Positions 32,223-44,290 are shown, counted from the stretch's first letter. The stretch: DNA of 64,000 bases from Ascaphus truei (GCA_036426205.1 CM071568.1:214997245-215061244); one strand, 5' to 3'. Numbers and translations are program-made. The notes: generated by a model not told the origin, from the letters alone.

Positions 32223-33262
32223 GAAGAGATCCCAAGACCAGGGATGAGAGCCATGTGCAGCATGGCTGCTGTCATAGAAGATAGGGTGGCATTCTCAGAG
32301 TTAAGGGTCGCTGACTCCTTAGGATGTCAATCTAAAGCCATCCCTGACACTTACTGTGATCCAGAAGAGATGAATATCACCTACGACAAAATCATAGTGT
32401 GGAAGGATATGGTCCAATATCAGATCTGAGACCCCATAGCTGGCATCATCATCCATCAAGCTGTCCAGAGAAACAAGCCTGCAATTCTGAAAACCTGGTC
32501 GCCATTCTCATGCGAGAGGCCGATAAGTTCGAGATCGACAATGGACTACTATATCGGGTGGTGCAATACCACAACAACCACCCGGATAGACAACAACTGG
32601 TTATCCCCAGGAACCTATGGTCCTGAAAGCCTTGCACGATGATCATGGACATCTCGGTGAGGAAAAGACTTTTGGACTCGTCAGAGATCGTTTCTTTTGG
32701 CCGAAAATGCATGAGTCGTGGAACGACACTGTCGACGGTGCTCACGGTGTATTCAACGCAAGACGCTGCCTACCCGAGCTGCACCATTGGTCCACCTAAA
32801 GAGCTTAGGCCCCATGGACTTGGTGTGCATGGATTCCTGTGCATCGAGCCTGATGCCGGAGGTATCTGTAATGTGCTGGTCATCACGGAGCATTATACGC
32901 GATATGCACAAGCTTTCCCGACCAAAAGATCCGAAGGTCATCACATGGCAAAGATACTGTGGGAAAGGTACTTTGTGCATTATGGCCTGCCCAACCGCCT
33001 TCATTCTGACCAAGGCCGGGATTTAGAAGGCAAACTGATCCAAGGGCTACTCAAAATCCTGAAAATCACCAAGTCCCGGACAACTCCGTCCCATCCGGAG
33101 GGTGACGCTCTACCGGAGAGATTCAATAGGACGTTCCTGACATGCTCGGCATGTTGAAAGGCGCTCATAAGAAAAGGTGGAGCCGACGTGTAATCTCTAG
33201 TATTGTTCAGCTGTACTCGACACAAGTCCATGGGATTCTCCCCATACTTCCTTGTGTTTGGG
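32223..33262 (+). pseudogene. Gypsy integrase, zinc and catalytic domains, frameshifted
   Basis: HHCC zinc-binding parts occur in two frames: ALHDDHGHLGEEKTF (32617 frame) and CRRCSRCIQRK (32718 frame). The catalytic core occurs in 32639-33157 with LHSDQGRDLEG (second Asp) and SHPEGDALPERFNRT (Glu). The first Asp survives as PMDLVCMD in yet another frame. At least two frameshifts (near 32715 and 32830) are present. The enzyme would insert the DNA copy into chromosomes. Confidence 0.85.
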
Positions 33263-33664
33263 TGAGAAGCCAGGCTGCCAGTAGATGTACGTCTACGAGT
33301 ATCAACAGATGAGATACACAAGGCAACGCACTTCAAATACGTACAAAAGCTTCAGGAAAACCTGAAACAGGCTTATCAGCAAGCTAAGAAGTCTGCTGCC
33401 CAACTCAACGCCAACAACAAGAGATGTCATTACCACAAGGTCCGATACCGGGAAATACGTCCTGGAGATACAGTACTTCTCCGCAACCTAAGCTTTCCCG
33501 GGAAGCATAAACTCGCTGACCGTTGGCGTGACGGTGACTATGAGGTCGAATCACAGATGCCGGGCCTCACGGTCTACTGGAAAAAAGACACGGCTGGCCG
33601 GGTAAAGGTCTGGCACTGTAATCACCTTTTTCCTATTCCAGAAGTAGGCGACGATGACCCATAG
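33263..33664 (+). pseudogene. Gypsy integrase C-terminal region
   Basis: An open frame from the TGA at 33263 to TAG at 33662, without its own start. It reads EARLPVDVRL, then KVRYREIRPGDTVLLRN, HKLADRWRDGDYEV and ends PIPEVGDDDP, the usual integrase tail that binds DNA or chromatin. The TGA at 33263 replaces the Arg of the FGREARLPVD block, as expected from CGA to TGA decay. Confidence 0.85.
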
Positions 33665-33689
33665 ATACCGGCTACACCACTGGATGTTG

Positions 33690-34148
33690 AGCCGGAACAA
33701 TTGAGCGATAGCCTAGGAGACCATTAATGATCACCCAGAGTGTGAAGAGACCATAAATGAGACCGTAGAGTATCCCCAAAGGGGACCCCAAAGTCCTGGA
33801 GCACCTCCCGGAGGAGCCACGGTTAAAGGGCCCCGACAAATGACACCTCCTAGGGTGGCTTCAATGAGCCAACCCCTGGACCCCAGAAGCCAATGCTTCA
33901 CTCCAAGCAGAGACTATTCAGAGACATTATTACCCTCAATTGGAGAGGCTAAGCCTCAGAACTATACCTATTACTCCTCAGAGGGAGTAGCTGAAGAGCA
34001 GCTCCGGCAAAGCCAAAGAACTAGGTATCCTCCAAATCGGATAACCTATAATACAATTGGGGCACCCCACTATGAGGCTCAGCTGTGGTCTCACAGTAAA
34101 ATTAAATCCGGCATTGTGATGTTCACAGAAATGTATAATCTCATGTAG
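33690..34148 (+). pseudogene. Gypsy polyprotein tail
   Basis: The frame 33840-34148 (102 codons) ends with RQSQRTRYPPNRITYNTIGA, a motif common after integrase in vertebrate Gypsy elements. Stop codons upstream separate it from the integrase. Function of this tail is not known. Confidence 0.65.
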
Positions 34149-34149
34149 A

Positions 34150-34528
34150 CAAAAACACAGATACCCAGCAAGCTCTCAGAAACCCCCCCCCCCCCCAAAA
34201 AAATAATAATATATATATATACATATATATGTGTCAAATGGAGTGCTACTGGGTGTGGCTAATTGTATAAAACAAGAAACAAAGAAGTCCAGAGCAACAT
34301 CCAATGTGACAGAAATACACAGTGAAATACCTATATATCTCTTGAAAAAGGGGTCATTTAGTTAACCCTTTGGCCAAAGCATGTAAGCCTGCAAACCACT
34401 TTCAAGGCATGACCATAATATCGCAGGTCCTAAACACTAACTGATTAAAATCCTTATTTACCTCTATAATTAGAGGAAGGATGGTCCTGGCATTGAACCT
34501 GTCACAACCAGCTGCATGTTTCTTGCTT
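34150..34528 (-). mobile_element. Retroposon insertion, 379 bp, unclassified
   Basis: Flanked by the exact 16 bp direct repeat TATAATCTCATGTAGA (34134-34149 and 34529-34544). The inside includes a C12-14/A run, a TA-rich stretch and a segment starting GTGTCAAATGGAGTGCTACT. A long target duplication fits LINE-driven insertion. The family is not recognised. Confidence 0.8.
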
Positions 34529-34544
34529 TATAATCTCATGTAGA

Positions 34545-34655
34545 GTTATGACGTGATAAGTTGTACATAAGTTACTGCATTTTTATGATATAACTTTGTA
34601 TATGTTATGTATGCTGTTCCCAAGCGGGGACGTTGGGGTTTCACCAGTGGGAGGG
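34545..34655 (+). other. Gypsy 3' UTR and polypurine tract
   Basis: AT-rich leader, then CAGTGGGAGGG immediately before the LTR. The run serves as second-strand primer in this class. Confidence 0.5.
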
Positions 34656-35833
34656 TATAGCAGGGCCCCCTTGGGTCCCTTTACCTCCATGGGGCTCGTG
34701 GGTGCCAGCGGCAGAGCGCGCACATCCGGCGGGTGCTGGCGAGGTGTGGAGGCAGTGAGCTGCAGTTGGGAAAGCCATCAAGTCGCCGGAGGCTCCTGGC
34801 GGCTCTAGTGGCTGGGCACTGTCATGTTTGTTGGGCACGCGCATGCGTGGAGGTTTGCGCATCTGCAAAGAGATTGTGGCGGCCATTACAGATATGCACA
34901 GGCATAGATAAGGACACAGGGCTCAGAGGGGAATTACAACACCCAGCAGCCCCTGGGGCTGCAAGATCACCTGGCTATGCTTAGCCAATAGGGCTGCCAG
35001 AATCCCCTGCTCAGAGATGGATATATTTGGCGTGCTGCAAGCCACGACAGTCAGAGCTGGGATGCCATTAGTGTAAGGTGTGTGTGTGCAGGGTGTCAGT
35101 GACCCCTGCACTAGGCCAGAGACCACACTAGGCCCCAGATAGGCCCCGACTCCCCTCAGTTTGTGGTTGTTGCAGGGACAGGCCTATAGATAGGGACACT
35201 GCCCCTGTAGTAACAGTGTGAGGGACACATACAGGACACAGCGGTATCCTGTTCCCAGGTGTTCTGGGACCAGACACCTGATACTAAAGAGATTCCTAAA
35301 GGTGGTACCATCCATGTGGGACCCACCCAATGTAGAGGCGGAGGCATCGCGGGTTACGGCACCGGATTCATGGATTCCATTATCTGCAAAACAGCATCAG
35401 CGCGCCCGGGTGTGGACATACCCGGCAGGTACCCAACAAAGTACACCAACTCACTCTTACACCTAACTGGGCAGCGCTGTACCATACATTGGGTTGGGGT
35501 ATTGACCTTGTGGACACGAGTTGGTTGGGTGCCCAAGAGCCCCGAGGTACTTTGGGAGGTACGGCCGTGCGATGCCTGGAGGGTAGTTGTACTTTATTAG
35601 TGACATATAGTAATCTGTTATGCTTTCCATATTTGTATTCTTTATTGTCCCGTAACAAGATAATTCCACACAGTAGAATCCCGTACAGGTGGAGGCGCTA
35701 CCGAGCACCAATTTAGGTACACCCCAGGTTCCCAGCAGCGGAGGCTCAGGTTTCCTGTGAGCCACAGGTATCGCATCGCACCACACACATCGTAGCCCCA
35801 CATCTCCCAGGGGGTGGGGGAAAGTGCGTTACA
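34656..35833 (+). repeat. Probable Gypsy 3' LTR
   Basis: Begins TATAGCAGGGCCCC and ends GTGCGTTACA, about 1.18 kb. The edges fit TGTARC...GTTACA ends of vertebrate Gypsy LTRs, but the partner LTR is missing, so the exact limits are unproved. Frames inside are not credible genes. Confidence 0.5.
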
Positions 35834-37191
35834 AATGAAAGTATCAGAAAACCAGTACAGCCAGGGACTAGCACTTTCCAGTATAGGCAGAGATCAAATA
35901 AATGCAAAGATGAGAAGTTGGATGCTCATTGTGCCACTCATCAAACAAGGGAAGCCAATATCAATATTAATTAAATAATTGCTGATTTGGGGAGCTTCAT
36001 TACTTCAAATATGGAACCGTATAGACTGGAACACTGGAAATGGGTTTCTATTGTATTCCTAAAAAGCATAAAAGAAAAAAGATTCTGGTGGAATAAGTGT
36101 TTAGTAATGTAATAGTTAGTGTGGGAGGAGGAGAGAGTGGGATATGGTTATAGTAGTTAAGCAATACATGTTTGGTTTTTAATGAATGTTGTTATATAGT
36201 TGTACTTTTGTTAACTGCACAATACATTATTTTTTATTTTCTTCATTAAAAAAACAAATGAAAAAAAACTTAATTCCCAATCCTCCTTAACTCACTACCT
36301 TACCTCCCTTAACTAACACCATCCCAGTCTCTCTCCCTCTAAATTACAGGCTAGGGTGGGGACCTTTTTCTTATCTCTGAGCTGAAGGAGGGGTCTTGCT
36401 TCACGTAGGAGGTGGATGGGGCCTTGTGTTGCCTAATCCCCAAACCACCTTTATTTTAGTTTGCATTAAGTTACATCCGTGGTTCAGTGCTCTGAAGCAC
36501 AATAGTAGGTTGGGGAGGGGAGGGTTGGACAACATTGGCTGAAAGGGTGACTCACTCAGGATAATTAGGGTGTTTTTGGTGACTACTACAGTACTTGTAC
36601 ATAGGTAAGTTACAAACACTCATTCCTTTTTAGTGAAAATTTAAGTAAACACTACAAACAATTGTATGTCCCCCAAAAGCATATTATAAAAATATATTTT
36701 ACATTTAGAAAAAATATTTTCCACAGAACCCACCCACACGAATACACCCAAAACACACTGCACCGCACAACACACTCCCTCCTCATTCCCTCTAACAAAA
36801 AACAAGACACTTTCCATCTCAAACAACAACATCCTCACCCCCACAACAATACCTTCACCTGCACAAACCCTCTGCCACAACACACAACCACCTCCAACAG
36901 CACCCCCACCACCCACAACAACCCCCCTCAACACACTTTTCCACAATCACCCCCTGCCACAACAACACCCTTACCCCAAACCCCCCCACCCCCTCACAAT
37001 AGTAGGACTGTCTTATTGGCCCTGTCTTCCTCAGATTGGCTGTCCTTGATTAGAACCTGTCGGGAAAGGAGTACATTCTTGTATTTTTTATTGTACAGTA
37101 CAATACATGGGCAGATCTAGCCGGGTATATTGTCGAGTATTCCGCCAGGAAACAGTAGTTGAAGCTGGGAATAGCTGTGTTGGTGATATTG
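35834..37191. other. No recognised gene; AC-rich tract
   Basis: 36725-36990 is strongly C- and A-rich on the plus strand and makes frames look coding by composition alone. The remainder shows nothing I can name. Confidence 0.6.
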
Positions 37192-38072
37192 TGTTGCATC
37201 TTTTGGCTCTGACTGAAATAAGCACTCATTCATTTGATCTCTGTGTCCTGTCTGGTGCTTGATCCCGTTAAAGAGTCCTGGTTTCCTGTAACACACTTTT
37301 CTGGTAGTTATGCAGCAGTGGGATCACCAGGCTCAAGACTGAACTATTCAAAGGTAGTTTGGACTGAGTGGGTCTCAATCCTTGAGACCGCAGGGCAATG
37401 AGTCACAGATACTCCGTTCACACTCATACAGTAGCTCACCTCATAGCTCACCTCATACCTCCAGCAGTCACCATAGATGGCAGATGACCCAAACCAGATG
37501 ATGGTGACCAGGTAATCTTCATGGACCAATAAACTAGCCATGCTTTGTGATGAGGTGGCCACTTTTAAGGGCCTCTTGGATGTAGTCCTAAAAGAGCAGT
37601 ACTTGCTGTACTGCATGCCTGAGGTGCAAGAATGGATTGTGGTCCATGAACTGGATCTAGCCGATCAAGCTGCTCAGAGGGCAAAATATTTTATTTCGAC
37701 CTGACCCCTGCATACCGCTCTGATTTGTGACAGGCCTTCAACCAGCCAAAGCACAGAGATCTGATGCTCCCTCCTGTAGGAGTGTTCCAGGAGGTCGCAG
37801 CTTACGATTCCAGCCTGTCAAGTTTAATCCAAAGCTCCGATGCTATGGCTGCAATCGACCAGGCCATCTATGGACACAGTGCCCTACTGACCCTTGGGCA
37901 GCTTCCCCTATTCCGGGGTCATGTTCCCCAGCACCCCATCAGATTGCCTGCATTGGGTTAGCTCCGACATTTTGCATTTGACGGCTCTGGCCAAAATAAA
38001 CACCTGTTTTGATTGATCTCTGTGTTCTGTCTTGGCTTGATCCTGGTAAAGAGTCTCTGGTCTCCTGTGACA
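37192..38072 (+). mobile_element. Mini Gypsy provirus with SCAN-like gag
   Basis: A 101 bp direct repeat (37192-37292 and 37972-38072) shares TTGCAT, GGCTCTG, AAATAA.CAC, TTGATCTCTGTGT.CTGTCT and AAAGAGTC and ends TGT(A/G)ACAC, like the R-U5 end of an LTR. After the first copy comes TGGTAGTTATGCAGCAGTGG, close to the usual Gypsy primer site. A gag remnant fills the rest. It looks like an internally deleted LTR-gag-LTR unit. Confidence 0.6.
37558..37981 (+). pseudogene. SCAN-type gag and zinc knuckle
   Basis: 37558-37701 encodes LLDVVLKEQYLLYCMPEVQE and WIVVHELDLADQAAQRA, a good SCAN-domain match (EQYL..CPPEVQ.WV). A TGA at 37702 and a frameshift follow. In 37727-37981 the zinc knuckle CYGCNRPGHLWTQC (CX2CX4HX4C) is complete. 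The SCAN-like part oligomerises the capsid and the knuckle binds RNA. It is a different copy from the one at 7.0-7.8 kb and keeps a different part of the domain. Confidence 0.8.
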
Positions 38073-39429
38073 CTGCTTATATTCATTCTCTCTTCATACA
38101 CCTTTCATTGGGTGTTTTTTTATTTGTGGTATAATATGATAGGATATTGGATCATCAAACTTGTTAAATATAGATCCCTGTGCTGACAGGGGTTGCTTAT
38201 CCTGCCGACTACGCCACATGTGTTGATAGGAAATATTTATTCAAAATGTACTGATAGAAATGCGTATGCTTGTTCGGATTGTTGATTACACACATGGACA
38301 CGCCCACACCAATTATTAGTCAAATATTGTTTATTGAAATACTTAGCTTTGGATAATGTTTGCAGTCAGGATACCCCATGCATGATTTTACCAGGGAACA
38401 CCCACACCCTGCTCAGATGCCTGGCATTTGAGTTATTCTGCGATCGCGTAATCCCGGACACAAAGCACAGTTTGACCATTAGTCTTGTTCACGGGCGATG
38501 TTCTACTACTCTGCTCCCAAGACAAAGCTTAAATTCACTCATCTCAGGGAACAGGGAGATGGGGGACGGGGGAGAAGTCACTAACACAGTCACTAACACA
38601 TTTACTTTTTGAATGCCAGCCATGAGACTAAGACAGTCACTGTAAAAGAGGAAATAAACTGTTTGAAGCTGAACAGACAGAAAAAGAGGAACTAAAATAT
38701 TTGACATACAAAACAAGCTATTTACCATTACAACACATAAGCATTATTAGTTAACCCATTACACGCCTAATGTTAACCTCTTACATGCCTAGGGTTAACC
38801 CCTTACATGTCTAGGCCATCAGAAACAAGATGAATTTCATTCTCCCTACAATCCCCGTGAAATTTGGTGTTTTAATTCATTTTCTTAAGTAATCGTGTTT
38901 TTTTATATACAATGCTATAATGTCATTTTACCATTATCTACTGTATTAAGCATGTTCTATTGGCGTTCTAACTCAATTCCAATGAGATTACGTGTTTTAT
39001 TATTTGGAGATATATTTACCATCAGTCCATGGACTGCAGACCATGTTTGTTCATCCAATATTTGGGACAATATATTGTTATTCATTTTTTTGTGTGATTA
39101 TGATGCAGCTTACATTTGTCTCCTTCTCACATCTCGGCTACTCTGAGGACTCTGTTCTACCATAAGATAAAATTATGATATATAAGATGATCTCTGTGGT
39201 TAAGATTGTCTAATGAGAATGAGTTGACCGCATTCTAATTGACTATTTGAAATTGTTTCTTTTAAAATTGTGTTTTTATTATCAAAATGTTCTAATAAAG
39301 ATTATGTATGTGTTTTTAACATAGCTATATATTGATTGTGCACTTGTGGAAACCAGTGTGGCTGCTACTGTAATTAGAGGTTCCACATCTACCCTATTGG
39401 TCAATTTATATGCTACAGTATGCCTAGAT
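38073..39429. other. No recognised gene; short tandem repeat
   Basis: A 22 bp unit, GTTAACC.CTTACATGCCTAG(G/T)-like, occurs three times at 38753-38818. Elsewhere the sequence is AT-rich, and AATAAAG at 39295 could be the 3' end of an unknown retroposon. Confidence 0.5.
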
Positions 39430-39439
39430 GACAGAGGAT

Positions 39440-39790
39440 TATACCTGTGATGTCACATTTGATTGGCAAATGGTTCTCACACCTGTGATTGGCTGTGAGA
39501 ATCATGTGCCTTTTTTTTGGAAGTGACGTCATCCAAAGGGAGTCCCTTGGCCTACTACAACCAATCAGATTGGGGATATAGTTCCCACAATCTGATTGGA
39601 TGAAGTACCACGTGAGGGCAGCCATTTTAGATTTAATGATGTAATGTTAAAGGGAAATTAAGCACAGCCATTCTGACTGGCTGGCTTCACTTCCTTTACA
39701 TGACGTCCCTTCCAAAAAAAAAAAGGCATGATTCTCACAGCCAATCACAGGCGTGAAAACAAATTTGACAATTAAATCTGACGTTGCAGG
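39440..39790. repeat. Palindrome D, foldback type
   Basis: Arms 39440-39535 and 39700-39785 pair through GATTGGCTGTGAGAATCATG and a poly-T/poly-A run. An inner hairpin carries CCAATCAGATTG and CAATCTGATTGG. TGACGTCA-like sites lie on both sides. Related to 14180-14500. Confidence 0.8.
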
Positions 39791-41300
39791 CCATATTTAA
39801 GGCCGTGGTTACTCATTTGAGCTCAAGAAGCCGACGAGTCAACATCGTGGATTTACCTTGAGGTTATTAGATAGACAGATGAAGATAAAGAAAGAAGATA
39901 AAGAAAAGAAGATAAAGAAAAGAAAGAAATAGTCACAGATGAAGAAAGCAGGTGATACAAGATGAAAGAAAGAAGAATTTTATTACCTGGTCTGGCTCTT
40001 CACCGTGGATGGTGTTGGATTGTGATTCGTGACGTAACCGGAGGAGAGCTTGCTGATTCCTCGGGATTCGGAGGGCCAGCGCTTTTTAAGGTAAGATCAA
40101 TATTGAATGTATGTACTTTAATTTTTACAGGTTTTTGGATTGGATTTTTCTATTTTTATGTTTTTTAATGCCCATTGACTGCTAATGTATTAATCTGTAC
40201 ATACCTGCATTTTTTGGCAAATGCATTTCTTCTATTGACTGTTATATTTTTTATGTATGTTTATTGTTTTGATTTAAATTGTTTTTAATTGTAATGGCTT
40301 GTTTGATTTGTATTTTTTTTTTTACAGATTGGCGTTTTTATTTAATGCTTTTTGTTGGCTACTGCTTTTTATTTATGTGTTGCCTAGTGGTTGTATTAAT
40401 TAATTGATGTGTTGGTTACTGTGTTTATATATGAAATGTATTGTTTGGCTAGTTTTGTGAATTCTTTAATTGATTGTCTAGTGGTGTGATTTATTTAATT
40501 GATTGGCTGGTGGTTTTATTTATTTAATTGATTTGTTGGCTATATACCATTCGGGACATCCTGACAGACGTGTTACAGTTTGTATTCCTGTCCTAAAAAT
40601 TGAGTTTATGCATTTACATATGTGGGCTAGAAACCTCCATTCTATCCACATTGTCAGAGCATGTCCATCTAAGAATATCCTCTTAGGGCTGTGTGTGATA
40701 TATTGTGAGCTCAGCCAACTGTTTAGCTGTGTCTAACATTTATACTCTGTGTCCTTTAAGCTTACAACCATCCACCAGTGATTGTTAGGTGGTACATATT
40801 TGAGTACCTATTGCTTCCAATAGGGTTCATTATCCTTCTTCCCTCTACCCCCATCTCCCTTTTAATTTCGCCAATTTGTTCTAGTTCACCTCACATAGAG
40901 GTTGATCCATATTTTAATTGAGTATTCCTCCCAATAAAGTTTTATTTTTAATTCATTCAACATTACATTTAATTATAATACTTACCTGTAATATCAGGTT
41001 CCTGGATTAGCAGTATCAGCTTACCAGCCATTTGAGTGCTCTCAGCATAGGGGTTCTTTTCTTCCTTGTTCATTACATGATTCTTTTCCCCTGATTGTAG
41101 CACCTTAGTCTAGGCAGTAGCGAGGGTTAACCATGTCCTTCCCTTCTCCCCTTCCCAACCTTCCCTGGTTATTATATTTGGTTGGCTAGTGGTTTTATTT
41201 AGGTAATTGATTGATTGCCTATTGCTTTTAATTTTACAGTTTGGGGCTTTAGGTGCCTGTTGCATAGGTTTTATTATTGTGTATTTGTTTAAGAACCCTT
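39791..41300. repeat. Foldback module H and T-rich interior
   Basis: 39962-40205 matches 29282-29520. A (GATAAAGAAA)-type purine repeat lies at 39880-39960. The phrase TTGGCTAGTGGTTTTATTTA before and after about 40505-41180 suggests an inserted piece there ending near AATAAAGTTTTATTTTT. No gene is seen. Confidence 0.5.
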
Positions 41301-42069
41301 TATGTTGTATTTATAAGAGAACACTTAAATTAAAAAGGATTTAAGTGTGAAGCTTGGCAATGCACATGAAGCGTTATTGACAGATGTCCAATAAAGCAAC
41401 TATATGTTTTATAAAAGTTCCTTGCACCCACCATTTTCATATTAAAGCATCTATGCCCAGCCTGCACCTACCCGGCACCCTGAACAGGTATGAGAAACTG
41501 AGCACAGCCATGTATAGTCAATTTGATGTAAACTCGTTTGGAGCAGGGTAAGGAGGTTTACATTTACTTGATATTTGTGTTTCACTATGTATTTTCTGTG
41601 AGATTCTGTTTGGCCCGTGATTCACTCAGTGAGGCCAGCATACAATGAATCCAAGGACTGTCCATTGTAGTGTGCCAGGTGCAGCGTTGAGGAACAAAAG
41701 GGAACTGTGCTGGGATGTGCCAAAATGTTACGTAATAGAAGGTTCTTCCCATCCCCTTCCTGTACTTTTTTACCTTTTTGCATTTTTAATTAATATTTAT
41801 TCAGCTGTTATTAATTACATATATATATATTATATAGTAAATGTTTATATATTCCTAAACAACTAATAATCCAATCTTTTGTATCTTTCCTTCTTTCTCC
41901 TTATTTTTAGAGATTATTTTTAGAGAATATTACACATGTTTATAATAATTTTTTGCTATGTTGTTGTTTTTTTAATCATGAATTAAAGTATGCTGCTATC
42001 CCCCCTTTCTGGGTTGCGCTGCCCCTGTGGGGGAAGGGGGAAGGGGTTGTGTCCCGGAGCAGTGGTGGC
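41301..42069. other. No recognised gene
   Basis: AT-rich flank of the microsatellite region. No family or frame is supported. Confidence 0.6.
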
Positions 42070-42131
42070 AGCAAGCTGGTGAGTATGTGTGATTATATGT
42101 GTGTGTTTGTGTGTGTGTGTGTGTGTCTGTC

Positions 42132-42166
<35 letters not shown>

Positions 42167-42747
42167 GTGTGTGTGTGTGTATATATATGTGTGTGTGTTT
42201 GTGTATATATGTGCGTGTATGTGTGTGTGTGTGTTTGTAATATTATATATATATATGTGGAGTGTGTGTTGATGTGTGTGTGTGTGTTGTGTGTGTGGTG
42301 TGTGTTGTGTGTGTGGATGTGTGTGTGTGTGTGTGTATATATGATGTATGTGGTGTTATATATGTTTGTTGGGGTGGTGTCTTGGAGCTGTGTGTGTGTG
42401 TGTGTGTGGTGTGTATGTTGTGTGTGTGTGTGTTATCTTATCTGTGCTTTGTGTGTCGTGGTCTGTGTGGTGGTGGTGTGGAACATTAATTGTGTGGTGT
42501 ATGTGGTGTGTGTGTGGTGTGTGTGTTTGTGTAGATGATATGTGTGCTGTGTGTGTGTGTTGTGTGTGTATATATGTGTGTGGTGGTGTGTGTGTGTGTG
42601 GGTATGTGTTGTGTGTGGGTGTGTGTATGTGTGTGTTTTGGGTGGTGTGTGTGTGTGTGTGTGTGGGTGTGGGGGTGTGTGTGTGTGTGGTGTGTGGGTG
42701 GTTATATGGTGTGTGTATATATAATATGTGTGGGGTGTGTGTGTGTG

Positions 42748-42783
<36 letters not shown>

Positions 42784-42959
42784 TGTGTATATGCATATAT
42801 GGTGTGTGTTGTGTGGGTGTTTATATAGTGTGTGGTGTGTGGTAGTGTTGTGGTGTGTGTGTGTGTGTGTATATATGTGTGTGTGTGTGTGGTATATGGC
42901 TTGTGTGGTGTGTGGGTGTGGTTGTACACGTGGTGAGTGTGTGTTGTGTGTTGTGTGGT

Positions 42960-42997
<38 letters not shown>

Positions 42998-43065
42998 GTG
43001 TGTGTGTGTGTTGTGTGTGTGTGTGTGTGTGTTTGGTGTGGTGTATGTGTCTATATAATATAGAT

Positions 43066-43100
<35 letters not shown>

Positions 43101-43196
43101 GTGTGTGTGTGTATATATGTGTGTGTGTGTGTGTATATATGTGTGTGTGTGTATATATATATATGTGTGTGTGTGTGTATATTAGTGTGTCACCAC
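42070..43196. repeat. Compound (GT)n/(TA)n microsatellite, ~1.1 kb
   Basis: Long imperfect GT runs interrupted by TATATA blocks and GTGGT steps. All frames here translate to Cys/Val or His/Thr runs and are artefacts of composition. Confidence 0.95.
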
Positions 43197-43365
43197 AAGT
43201 ACCCAGTCACCCACCCACCCACTCACCCTCTCCCGCCCGCCCACCCACTCACCCTCTCCCGCCCGCCCACACACTCACCCTCTCCCGCCCGCCCACCCAC
43301 TCACCCTCTCCCAGTCACCCACCCTCTTCCTCTCCCACCCACCCAGTCACCGACCCTCTCCCGCA
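43197..43365. repeat. C-rich minisatellite, ~30 bp units
   Basis: Units around CCACCCACTCACCCTCTCCCG, four to five copies, some ending CCGCC. Followed by a GGAGCATCGG(A/G)GAG doublet. Confidence 0.85.
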
Positions 43366-43421
43366 TCGGGGGGGAGGTGAGTGGAGCATCGGAGAGGGGG
43401 GGGGTGAGTGGAGCATCGGGG

Positions 43422-43423
<2 letters not shown>

Positions 43424-43497
<74 letters not shown>
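43424..43497. repeat. Pure (GT)n, about 36 units
   Basis: An uninterrupted GT tract, likely highly variable in length between individuals. Confidence 0.95.
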
Positions 43498-43784
43498 GGC
43501 CCGTCACTCCGCCTCAGGCCAATGAGAGGTGTGCGGGGGTGGGCAGGCCATGGGAGCAATCTCATTGGCCTGGCCCAAGGTCCAATGAGATTGCCGCTAG
43601 GGACACAGGGAGACACATACAGACACGGACACATAGGACACTTTCACAAATATATAGTAGATATATAGAGTTCTTCAATATTTATTGATACCTTTTTTTT
43701 ATTTGGACCAACAATTTGTGTCATGGGACAAGCTTTCAAGAGTTTTCCTCTTCCTTAGGTCAAGCAATACCATAAATATATACG

Positions 43785-44290
43785 CACATAAACATGCGCA
43801 CACAGTGTATATGTGTGCGTGTGTGCATGTTTGTGTGCGTGTGCGCATGTTTGTGTGCGTGTGCGCATGTTTATGTGTGCGTGTGCGCATGTTTATGTGT
43901 GCGTGTGCGCATGTTTATGTATACGTGTGTGCATGTGCGCATGTTCGTGTGCGTGTGCGCATGTATGTGTGCGTGTGTATATGTGTGCGTGTGCGCATGT
44001 ATATGTGTGCGTGTACCCATGTATACGTGTGTGCATGTTTGTGTGTGTATATATGTGCGTTTGCGCATGTTTATGTGCGCGTGTGCGCATGTTTGTGTGT
44101 GCGCATGTATACGTGTGTGCATGTTTATGTGTGCGTGTGCGCATGTTTGTGTGCGTGTATATGTGTGCATGTATGTGTGTGTGTGTGCGCATGTATGTGT
44201 GCGTGAGCGCATGTATGTGTGTATGTGTGCGTGTGCACGTGTATGTGTGCGCGTGCGCATGTATATGCGTGCGTGTGCATATATATATCT
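43785..44290. repeat. GTGTGCGCATGT minisatellite
   Basis: About 25 imperfect units of 18-24 bp built from GTGTGCGTGTGCGCATGTTT, almost wholly alternating purine and pyrimidine. Frames within are artefacts. Confidence 0.9.

Larger units (their letters stand above)
31487..35833 (+). mobile_element. Gypsy (Ty3-type) retrotransposon, 5' truncated
   Basis: Retains the RT connection, RNase H, integrase, C-terminal tail and a probable 3' LTR. The 5' half (LTR, gag, protease, RT palm) is missing where the foldback sequence begins. A retroposon interrupts the part before the LTR. Multiple frameshifts and stops make it inactive. Confidence 0.85.

Noticed and set aside
36662..37120. Thr/Pro-rich 152-codon frame
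   Set aside because: C/A-rich low complexity; no domain or start signal.
42070..43700. Many long frames with Cys/Val or His/Thr runs
   Set aside because: They are translations of GT/CA microsatellites on both strands.
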